A stretch of DNA of 64,000 nucleotides from Siphonodentalium dalli (Eukaryota > Mollusca > Scaphopoda > Gadilida > Siphonodentaliidae): contig CP136062.1 in the NCBI GenBank assembly GCA_032622095.1, forward strand, positions 131,147,282 to 131,211,281. The letters run 5' to 3'. This document shows, in pieces, positions 1 through 9,240 of this stretch. Position 1 is the stretch's first letter; each line of letters starts with the position of its first letter. Under the pieces are notes generated by a model. The model was not told the DNA's origin. It searched no databases and saw nothing but the letters and a program-made list of their open reading frames with translations. Position numbers and translations under genes: made by a program.

Positions 1-1093
1 CACAGACAGATCTTCCAAAATATATAATAGACTAGAAGGTGACCCGACTTCGTCCGAGGTTTGACCTTGAATTGTCTATTTTGAAGGCCAAGGTCAAGTG
101 GGGTCACGATTTGACCCGTCCAAAACACTGCCCGAACAAAAGTACCCGTCGAAATCCATCCGGTTTTACCCGATTTGACATTTTAACCCGATTTGATTTC
201 CACTCAAGTATATAAACGCGCCTCATATACACACGCTCATTAATTATCAAGTTTCAACGTAAAGATAAATTACCATCGGTGCCCGAGATATCGCCAAGAC
301 GTCTGAAACAGTCAAATGCATCGGCCGGTTAAGCGTTAACGTGATCTAACGTTATGAACTCTAACGACGTCATAGAAGTTACGCATTGTTTTTATCCTGA
401 TGGAAGATAGTACCACTTCTTCTTGATAATTGAGGCAGATAACTAAAACGGATACATACGCATTATATATCGTTGGAAAGAGGAAACACGAAAGATTCTC
501 ACAGTGTCATTATTATGACTGGCATTTAATTATTCGCGCTGTTTCGAATCGATTTGTAAGCACCGAACTCAAATGAAAGTCCCGTAACACAGCGTAAAAA
601 CAGATTTGACCTCGGCACGTGAAAAGTTGACCTCGGATCTGAAAATCAATATGCCTATGCCACCCCCCGGCCGAAAATACCCCCACATACCAAGTTTCAT
701 CGAAATCGTGTCGGCCGTTTTCGAGTTCATCGCGAACACACACACAGACCACACACAGATACACAGACAGATCTTCCAAAATATATAATAGACTAGAAGG
801 TGACCCGACTTCGTCCGGGGTTTGACCTTGAATTGTCTATTTTGAAGGCCAAGGTCAAGTGGGGTCACGATTTGACCCGTCCAAAACACTGCCCGAACAA
901 AAGTACCCGTCGAAATCCATCCGGTTTTACCCGATTTGACATTTTAACCCGATTTGATTTCCACTCAAGTATATAAACGCGCCTCATATACACACGCTCA
1001 TTAATTATCAAGTTTCAACGTAAAGATAAATTACCATCGGTGCCCGAGATATCGCCAAGACGTCTGAAACAATCAAATGCATCGGCCGGTTAA

Positions 1094-1893
1094 CTGATTG
1101 AACGCCGGCGACGAGATATCTCGTCGCCCGACGTCATGGCGTTGCACGCCGGCGACGAGATATCTCGTCGCCCATATTTACATTCCGTCCTTTCGGTTTC
1201 CGAATTCTCGGTTTATGTTCCCTGTACCAATATATATCGTCTGCTAATTGAAAATTACTATACAAACGTTATTCACGATATTATCTATTTCTTATATATT
1301 AACCATTCTGATAGTTTTATCATATAATTCACGGTAAGAGGCATGCTGAACGCCGCGTCAGCAACCCAGCCCATGCGTGAAGTGAGAAGACCGCGCCGAT
1401 TTACGGATCATTATGAAATGTTTCATGGTTTTGTCCGGGTTTGTCAAGTGACCGAAATGAGATCGTATAAATACGTTGGTTATATAATTGTATTGCTCCA
1501 AATCATGATATGTGAATTTTAATCATTGCTATTAACGATTCAAATAACAACCTGCACATTGTAAATCATAAAATGAATAAATAATATTCAAATAATTCAA
1601 ATTAAATTCCCATTTATAGGGCTACGTGTTTTTGATGTCATAATCTCGGATGTGAAATCACTGGAAAGTCAAGTGATCATCCATGCGTATCGCTTGTTTT
1701 GGGTACGTGTTGCAGTGAAGACGGTCCAATTGTTTTATATGCACGCAGATAAGAAATTATTGGTGTTAAATATTACATACAATGTGTTATATATAGCAAT
1801 AATGGAGCAACGAACATCAAAGTTTGATGTCACATGCGTCATGACGTCGCTACAGGGGCGACGTAATCCACCGGGAAGCTGGCGTTCAATCAG
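1094..1893. mobile_element. Non-autonomous TTAA-target DNA transposon (800 bp)
   Basis: The element begins CTGATTGAACGCC and ends GGCGTTCAATCAG, a perfect 13-bp terminal inverted repeat. It is flanked by TTAA at 1090-1093 and 1894-1897. The matching place in the upstream tandem unit (about 327-334) reads CGGCCGGTTAAGCGTT with a single TTAA, so it is the empty site. Subterminal sequences also pair loosely (CGTCGCCC and GACGTCATG blocks near both ends). TTAA duplication is known for piggyBac, Kolobok and Sola3 superfamilies; the tips do not begin with the CCC typical of piggyBac, so the superfamily is left open. No transposase ORF is present. Confidence 0.88.
1107..1172. repeat. Two copies of a 22-bp perfect palindrome
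   Basis: GGCGACGAGATA followed by TCTCGTCGCC is a perfect 22-bp palindrome at 1107-1128 and again at 1151-1172. Both copies lie within about 80 bp of the left tip of the TTAA element and inside a longer direct repeat that includes the preceding ACGCC. Position suggests a subterminal protein-binding site of the transposon; this is inference. Confidence 0.8.
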
Positions 1894-2370
1894 TTAAGCG
1901 TTAACGTGATCTAACGTTATGAACTCTAACGACGTCATAGAAGTTACGCATTGTTTTTATCCTGATGGAAGATAGTACCACTTCTTCTTGATAATTGAGG
2001 CAGATAACTAAAACGGATACATACGCATTATATATCGTTGGAAAGAGGAAACACGAAAGATTCTCACAGTGTCATTATTATGACTGGCATTTAATTATTC
2101 GCGCTGTTTCGAATCGATTTGTAAGCACCGAACTCAAATGAAAGTCCCGTAACACAGTGTAAAAACCGATTTGACCTCGGCACGTGAAAAGTTGACCTCG
2201 GATCTGAAAATCAATATGCCTATGCCACCCCCGGCCGAAAATACCCCCACATACCAAGTTTCATCGAAATCGTGTCGGCCGTTTTCGAGTTCATCGCGAA
2301 CACACACACAGACCACACACAGACCACACACAGATACACAGACAGATCTTCCAAAATATATAATAGACTA

Positions 2371-5300
2371 GAAGGTGACCCGACTTCGTCCGGGCTTTGA
2401 CCTTGAATTTGCCATTTTGAAGGTCAAGGTCAAGTGGGGTCACGATTTGACCAGTCCAAAAACACTGCCCGGACAAAAGTACCCGACAAACGTGCCCGTC
2501 GAAATCCATCCGGTTTTACCCGATTTGACCTTGAATTGATAATTTTGAAGGTCAAGGTCTGGTCGGGGTCACGATTGTACCCGTCCAAATCAATCAGTGG
2601 ACAAAAGTAACACCATGTATCAAATTTCGTCGAAATCCCATCAAAATTGGCGATTTGACCTTGAAGTTACCCGATTTCAAGGTCAAGGTCACGTCGCACG
2701 GGCAAATGAATATGCTTATGAGACTCGCCATAAGAAAGTACCCCCACATACCAAGTTTCGTCGAAATCCCGTGATATTCGGGCGTTTGACCTTGAAATGA
2801 CCCAATTTCAAGGTCAAGGTGACGTCGCACGGACAAATTAATATGCCTATGTTCGTCCCCGGCCGAAAATACCCCCACATACCAAGTTTCATCGAAATCG
2901 GCTGGGCCATTTTCGAGTCCATCGATTACACACACACAGACAGATACACACACACACACAGATCTTTCAAAATATATAATAGACTAGAAGGTGACCCGAC
3001 TTCGTCCGGGCTTTGACCTTGAATTGGCCATTTTGAAGGTCAAGGTCAAGTGGGGTCACGATTTTACCAGTCCAAAAACACTGCCCGGACAAAAGTACCC
3101 GACAAACGTGCCCGTCGAAATCCATCCGGTTTTACCCGATTTGACCTTGAATTGATAATTTTGAAGGTCAAGGTCTGGTCGGGGTCACGATTGTACCCGT
3201 CCAAATCAATCAGTGGACAAAAGTAACCCCACGTATCAAATTTCGTCGAAATCCCATCAAAATTGGCGATTTGACCTTGAAGTTACCCGATTTCAAGGTC
3301 AAGGTCACGTCGCACGGGCAAATGAATATGCTTATGAGACTCGCCATAAGAAAGTACCCCCACATACCAAGTTTCGTCGAAATCCCGTGATATTCGGGCG
3401 TTTGACCTTGAAATGACCCGATTTCAAGGTCAAGGTGACGTCGCACGGACAAATTAATATGCCTATGTTCGTCCCCGGCCGAAAATACCCCCACATACCA
3501 AGTTTCATCGAAATCGGCTGGGCCATTTTCGAGTCCATCGATTACACACACACAGACAGATACACACACACACACAGATCTTTCAAAATATATAATAGAC
3601 TAGAAGGTGACCCGACTTCGTCCGGGCTTTGACCTTGAATTGGCCATTTTGAAGGTCAAGGTCAAGTGGGGTCACGATTTGACCAGTCCAAAAACACTGC
3701 CCGGACAAAAGTACCCGACAAACGTGCCCGTCGAAATCCATCCGGTTTTACCCGATTTGACCTTGAATTGATAATTTTGAAGGTCAAGGTCTGGTCGGGG
3801 TCACGATTGTACCCGTCCAAATCAATCAGTGGACAAAAGTAACACCATGTATCAAATTTCGTCGAAATCCCATCAAAATTGGCGATTTGACCTTGAAGTT
3901 ACCCGATTTCAAGGTCAAGGTCACGTCGCACGGGCAAATGAATATGCTTATGAGACTCGCCATAAGAAAGTACCCCCACATACCAAGTTTCGTCGAAATC
4001 CCGTGATATTCGGGCGTTTGACCTTGAAATGACCCAATTTCAAGGTCAAGGTGACGTCGCACGGACAAATTAATATGCCTATGTTCGTCCCCGGCCGAAA
4101 ATACCCCCACATACCAAGTTTCATCGAAATCGGCTGGGCCATTTTCGAGTCCATCGATTACACACACACAGACAGATACACACACACACACAGATCTTTC
4201 AAAATATATAATAGACTAGAAGGTGACCCGACTTCGTCCGGGCTTTGACCTTGAATTGGCCATTTTGAAGGTCAAGGTCAAGTGGGGTCACGATTTTACC
4301 AGTCCAAAAACACTGCCCGGACAAAAGTACCCGACAAACGTGCCCGTCGAAATCCATCCGGTTTTACCCGATTTGACCTTGAATTGATAATTTTGAAGGT
4401 CAAGGTCTGGTCGGGGTCACGATTGTACCCGTCCAAATCAATCAGTGGACAAAAGTAACCCCACGTATCAAATTTCGTCGAAATCCCATCAAAATTGGCG
4501 ATTTGACCTTGAAGTTACCCGATTTCAAGGTCAAGGTCACGTCGCACGGGCAAATGAATATGCTTATGAGACTCGCCATAAGAAAGTACCCCCACATACC
4601 AAGTTTCGTCGAAATCCCGTGATATTCGGGCGTTTGACCTTGAAATGACCCGATTTCAAGGTCAAGGTGACGTCGCACGGACAAATTAATATGCCTATGT
4701 TCGTCCCCGGCCGAAAATACCCCCACATACCAAGTTTCATCGAAATCGGCTGGGCCATTTTCGAGTCCATCGATTACACACACACAGACAGATACACACA
4801 CACACACAGATCTTTCAAAATATATAATAGACTAGAAGGTGACCCGACTTCGTCCGGGCTTTGACCTTGAATTGGCCATTTTGAAGGTCAAGGTCAAGTG
4901 GGGTCACGATTTGACCAGTCCAAAAACACTGCCCGGACAAAAGTACCCGACAAACGTGCCCGTCGAAATCCATCCGGTTTTACCCGATTTGACCTTGAAT
5001 TGATAATTTTGAAGGTCAAGGTCTGGTCGGGGTCATGATTGTACCCGTCCAAATCAATCAGTGGACAAAAGTAACCCCACGTATCAAATTTCGTCGAAAT
5101 CCCATCAAAATTGGCGATTTGACCTTGAAGTTACCCGATTTCAAGGTCAAGGTCACGTCGCACGGGCAAATGAATATGCTTATGAGACTCGCCATAAGAA
5201 AGTACCCCCACATACCAAGTTTCGTCGAAATCCCGTGATATTCGGGCGTTTGACCTTGAAATGACCCGATTTCAAGGTCAAGGTGACGTCGCACGGACAA

Positions 5301-5450
5301 ATTAATATGCCTATGTTCGTCCCCGGCCGAAAATACCCCCACATACCAAGTTTCATCGAAATCGGCTGGGCCATTTTCGAGTCCATCGATTACACACACA
5401 CAGACAGATACACACACAGACACAGATCTTTCAAAATATATAATAGACTA
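2371..5450. repeat. A-family tandem array: five 616-bp units
   Basis: The junction AATATATAATAGACTAG recurs at about 2371, 2987, 3603, 4219, 4835 and 5450, an exact 616-bp period. Each unit contains internal subrepeats of about 140 bp built around TTTGACCTTGAA, TTCAAGGTCAAGGTCACGTC and CATACCAAGTTTCRTCGAAA, and ends in CA/CAGA microsatellite. Units 1 and 3 share variants (ACACCATGTAT, ACCCAATTT) that differ from units 2, 4 and 5 (ACCCCACGTAT, ACCCGATTT), which points to a dimeric higher-order repeat of 1232 bp. Long minus-strand ORFs of 121 codons recur with the period; they are passive products of the repeat. Confidence 0.95.
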
Positions 5451-5968
5451 GCCGATGAGCCCGACGTTGTCCGGGCTATTCAAAAACCAAATTTCAAGTC
5501 GATAGCTCCACCCGTTTCCGAGATCTGGTCTGCGCATGCGCGAAGCTGGCGTCGCACGGGCTCGGCGACCCGATAAAATTTGTATCCGGGGCAAGACACA
5601 TTCACATACCAAATTTCAAGTCGATAGCTCCACCCGTTGTCGAGATCTCGTCTGCGCATGCGCGAAGCTGGCGTCGCACGGGCTCGGCGACCCGATAAAA
5701 TTCGCATCCGGGGCAAGATACATTCACATACCAAATATCAAGTCGATAGCTCAACCAGTTTCCGAGATCTCGTCTGCGCATGCGCGAAGCGGGCGCCGCA
5801 CGGGCTCGCCAATACGACAACGTTCACCGCCTGGTCAAACTACACACACGTACCAAGTTTCGTCCCGATCGGTAGAGAATCGTAGATTTGTATAAATGAC
5901 AGACAGACAGACAAACAAACAAACATACATACATACAGACAGAGGTCTTCAAAATATATATGAGACTA
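5451..5968. repeat. B-family repeat unit 1 (518 bp) with three 122-bp subrepeats
   Basis: Begins GCCGATGAGCCCGACGTTGT, has three 122-bp subrepeats (TTTCAAGTCGATAGCTCCAC ... TGCGCATGCGCG ... CCGATAAAATTYGYATCCGG), then a CGTACCAAGTTTCGTCCCGA block and a CAGACAGACAAACAAAC tail ending AAATATATATGAGACTA. The start is a diverged version of the A-family start, so the two families are related. Confidence 0.9.
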
Positions 5969-6547
5969 GAAGGTGACCCGACTTCGTCCGGGCTTTGACC
6001 TTGAATTGCCCATTTTAAAGGTCAAGGTCAAGTGGGGTCACGTATTGACCAGTCCAAAAACACTGCCCGGACAAAAGTACCCGACAAACGTGCCCGTCGA
6101 AATCCATCCGGTTTTACCCGATTTGACCTTGAATTGATCATTTTGAAGGTCAAGGTCTGGTCGGGGTCACGATTGGACCCGTCCAAAACAATCGGTGAAC
6201 AAAAGTAACCCCACGTATCAAATTTCGTCGAAATCCCATCAAAATTGGCGATTTTACCTTGAAGTTACCCGATTTCAAGGTCAAGGTCACGTCGCACGGG
6301 CAAATGAATATGCTTATGAGACTCGCCATAAGAAGGTACCCCCACATACCAAGTTTCATCGAAATCCCGTGATATTCGGGCGTTTGACCTTGAAATTACC
6401 CGATTTCAAGGTCAAGGTCACGTCGCACGGGCAAATCAATAGGCCTATGTTAACCCCCGGCCGAAAATACCCCCACGTACCAAGTTTCATCGAAATCGGG
6501 TCGGTCGTTTTTGAGGTCTTCGATTACACACACACAGACAGATACAC

Positions 6548-6594
<47 letters not shown>

Positions 6595-6618
6595 TCTTTC
6601 AAAATATATAATAGACTA
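5969..6618. repeat. A-family unit, diverged and lengthened (650 bp)
   Basis: Same order of blocks as the 616-bp units but with scattered substitutions and an expanded CA tract, lying between two B-family units. It joins them exactly at the GACTA|G junction on both sides. Its divergence from the 2371-5450 units shows it was not part of their recent homogenisation. Confidence 0.88.
6550..6592. repeat. (CA)n microsatellite
   Basis: About 21 CA dinucleotides in the tail of the A-family unit at 5969-6618; the same position in other units has only about 5-8. Confidence 0.95.
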
Positions 6619-7650
6619 GCTGATGAGCCCGACGTTGTCCGGGCTATTCAAAAACCAAATTTCATGTCGATAGCTCCACCCGTTTCCGATATCTGGTCTG
6701 CGCATGCGCGAAGCTGGCGTCGCACGGGCTCGGCGACCCGATAAAATTCGTATCCGGGGCAAGATACATTCACATACCAAATTTCAAGTCGATAGCTCCA
6801 CCCGTTTCCGAGATCTCGTCTGCGCATGCGCGAAGCTGGCGTCGCACGGGCTCGGCGACCCGATAAAATTCGTATCCGGGGCAAGATACATTCACATACC
6901 AAATGTCAAGTCGATAGCTCCACCCGTTTCCGAGATCTCTTCTGCGCATGCGCAAAGCGGGCGCCGCACGGGCATGCCAATACGACAACGTTCACCGCCT
7001 GGTCAAACTACACACACGTACCAAGTTTCGTCCCGATCGGTCGAGAATCGTAGATTTGTATTAATGACAAACATACAGACAGACAGACAGACAAACAAAC
7101 AGACAGAGGTCTTCAAAATATATATGAGACTAGCCGATGAGCCCGACGTTGTCCGGGCTATTCAAAAACAAAATTTCAAGTCGATAGCTCTACCCGTTTC
7201 CGAGATCTGGTCTGCGCATGCGCGAAGCTGGCGTCGCACGGGCTCGGCGACCCGATAAAATTCGTATCCGGGGCAAGATACATTCACATAGCAAATTTCA
7301 AGTCGATAGCTCCACCCGTTTCCGAGATCTCGTCTGCGCATGCGCGAAGCTGGTGTCGCACGGGCTCGGCGACCCGATAAAATTCGTATCCGGGGCAAGA
7401 TACATTCACATAGCAAATTTCAAGTCGATAGCTCTACCCGTTTCCGAGATCTCGTCTGCGCATGCGCGAAGCGGGCACCGCACGGGCTCGCCAATACGAC
7501 AACGTTCACCGCCTGGTCAAACTACACACACGTACCAAGTTTCGTCCCGATCGGTCGAGAATCGTAGATTTGTATAAATGACAGACAGACAAACAAACAA
7601 ACAAACAAACAAACATACATACAGACAGAGGTCTTCAAAATATATATGAG
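6619..7650. repeat. B-family units 2 and 3 (514 and 518 bp)
   Basis: Two head-to-tail copies, 6619-7132 and 7133-7650, each with three 122-bp subrepeats followed by the GCCAATACGACAACGTTCAC block and a CAGACAGACAAAC tail. The block after unit 3 changes at 7651 to an unrelated tRNA-like repeat. Every 122-bp subrepeat carries TGCGCATGCGC (6699, 6821, 6943, 7213, 7335, 7457). Confidence 0.92.
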
Positions 7651-7832
7651 ATATGGCAGAGCACCATGTTATATATACGTCTCCGAGACATGCGGCGTCG
7701 GAATATAGCGGCCATTTGAGCTTCCTTTTACGGGTCTCTTCGGTGGCCGTGTGGTATTGACGTCGGACTTTGAGTTGCAAGGCGGGCTCGCCGTCATGGG
7801 CCGAATGCATGCACGCGGGTATCGAATCTCAG
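7651..7832 (+). repeat. tRNA-like repeat module (SINE-related), plus strand
   Basis: GGTGGCCGTGTGG at about 7742 resembles a pol III A box, and GGGTATCGAATCTC at 7817-7830 resembles a degenerate B box. The same segment lies in reverse at 13861-13940, where the B box is better preserved (GGTTCGAATCTC on the minus strand). The overall order recalls a tRNA-Leu-like head with a long variable arm, but stems are imperfect and no cloverleaf is convincing. It is preceded by GATATGGCAGAGCACCATGT, shared with 14044 and 14335. I call it a dispersed tRNA-derived repeat, not a functional tRNA. Confidence 0.6.
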
Positions 7833-8164
7833 CCAAGGAAATGAAAAGACAGTAGTTAGATTTAAGAAATTTTGGGAAGAGAGGATGGCAGCACTAAGAG
7901 GTGTATAGGTAGATACTATGCACTGAGTCCGCCGTGGAGTCAGGCCATCCGAATTAGGACTTAATATATGACTCTAAGTAAAACACACGTGACATAATTA
8001 TGTTTAAAAAAATCATTTTGTATTCATTATGTACCTTTGTATGGGCTCGACTAAATGATTTTCCATGATAAGAACTTCGGGGAGCGTTCAAGTTGAGTTC
8101 TTGAGTTACTAACTTTGTCAAAGACACCATCGACAGATCATGTGGGAACTCGAACGCCGTAGAT
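7833..8164. other. Unassigned spacer
   Basis: AT-rich sequence between the tRNA-like module and the first reverse transcriptase fragment. I see no coding similarity, inverted repeat or tandem structure. Part may be 5' sequence of the LINE too decayed to recognise. Confidence 0.5.
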
Positions 8165-9240
8165 AATATACTATTATACCCTGTAACGACATGTGAACTA
8201 AACGGTGTGGTTAATACACTGAGTCGCAACAAAGCTGCTGGTTATGATTTCATTTACAATGAAAAAATAATATATGGTGGTCAGCGACTAATCAACCACC
8301 TTTGTCAACTGTTATCTGCCATTCTGCACCATGGTTTTATTCCTGAATCCGCCAAACGAGGTGTTATCATCACACTACATAAAGGAGGTTCAAAACCAAA
8401 ACAGTCGTTTGACAGTTACATGGCTATAACACTGATGCCTGCATTCTACAAATTACTGGAAAAGGTTTTACAAACTCGTATTGAGTCACATGCGCTATAT
8501 ATTGTTGCAGTTAACCCTTTACAACACGGCTTTCAGAAACAGATAAGCTCTATGATGACGTCATATCTAACGCAAGAATGCATCACCCATACAGCTGAAA
8601 GAAATCAGAAATTATATTGTTGTTTCTTAGACGTCTGGAAAGCGTTTGACACCGTATGGGTTGTTGATGGACTCCTCTATAAATTGTACACCAGAGCATC
8701 ACTGGGAGATCGTTCAATGTAGTGTACCAATTGCTTACTGGAGTTTCCAGTTCACTAAAATACAATAACGTTTCCTCAAATTGGTTCTCAATTCAACAGG
8801 CTACAAGGCAGGGAGTATAATTTCGCCGAATTTTTATATGATCTACATTGACGAATTGATCAATATACTCTCAAATAATATATACGGATTTCATATGGAC
8901 ACTATCAATTGTACATGTCCTACGCATGCCTACGATATGTTGTTGTGTTCATTAACCCAGAGTGGGCTTAATTCACTTATTGACACATGTTTCAAATACA
9001 GCAACAAATGGCGCTATAAATACAATTCATCTAAGTCTGTTGTAATTGTTTTCAATGAAACAAAACCGCAATCAAATAAGCGTAGTCGTCAATGGCGCAT
9101 GGGGACTGATCAGTTGACAGAGGTCGATAGTACGATGCACTTTGGCATACCAATTAACAAATACAAACATAAAAAACGAATTTATAGAACATATGTGTGA
9201 TAAATTAAGGAGCACATACATCATTTCGCCCAATTTGGGC
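8165..9240 (+). pseudogene. Non-LTR retrotransposon reverse transcriptase, 5' part, decayed
   Basis: Conceptual translation shows the usual order of LINE reverse transcriptase blocks: NKAAGYDFIYNE (about 8225-8263), then IITLHKGGSKPKQSFDSY, LQHGFQK, and CCFLDVWKAFDTVW (motif A, about 8618-8660). A frameshift lies near 8810, where TRQG is read in one frame and SIISPNFYMIYIDEL continues in the next. Motif C, normally YADD or FADD, is at about 8925-8940 as AYDM, so the catalytic aspartate pair is lost. The thumb block NKWRYKYNSSKSVVIVFNE follows. The reading ends near 9240 around LRSTYIIS. The enzyme would copy its own RNA at a nicked target; this copy cannot. Its continuation is at 12211. Confidence 0.85.

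Larger units (their letters stand above)
1..2336. repeat. A-family repeat, two tandem units of about 761 bp
   Basis: Positions 1-331 recur at 762-1093, and 332-761 recur at 1898-2336. Unit 2 is therefore unit 1 plus an 804-bp insertion and one extra CA/GACC repeat of about 10 bp. Each unit ends in a microsatellite-like tail (CACACACAGACC, then CAGACAGATCTTCC) and the junction AAATATATAATAGACTA. The body carries the phrase CATACCAAGTTTCATCGAAA seen throughout 1-7650. Short ORFs here mirror the repeat and differ in frame between units, so I do not treat them as genes. The first base of the window lies inside the tail, so the array continues to the left. Confidence 0.9.

Noticed and set aside
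2594-5423. Recurring 121-codon minus-strand ORFs rich in MWGYF and CVCV
   Set aside because: They translate the repeat body and its CA microsatellite; related units have different frames.
5536-7577. ORFs such as MREAGVARARRPDKI repeated many times
   Set aside because: Products of the 122-bp subrepeat (period not divisible by three, frames change), not a repeat protein.
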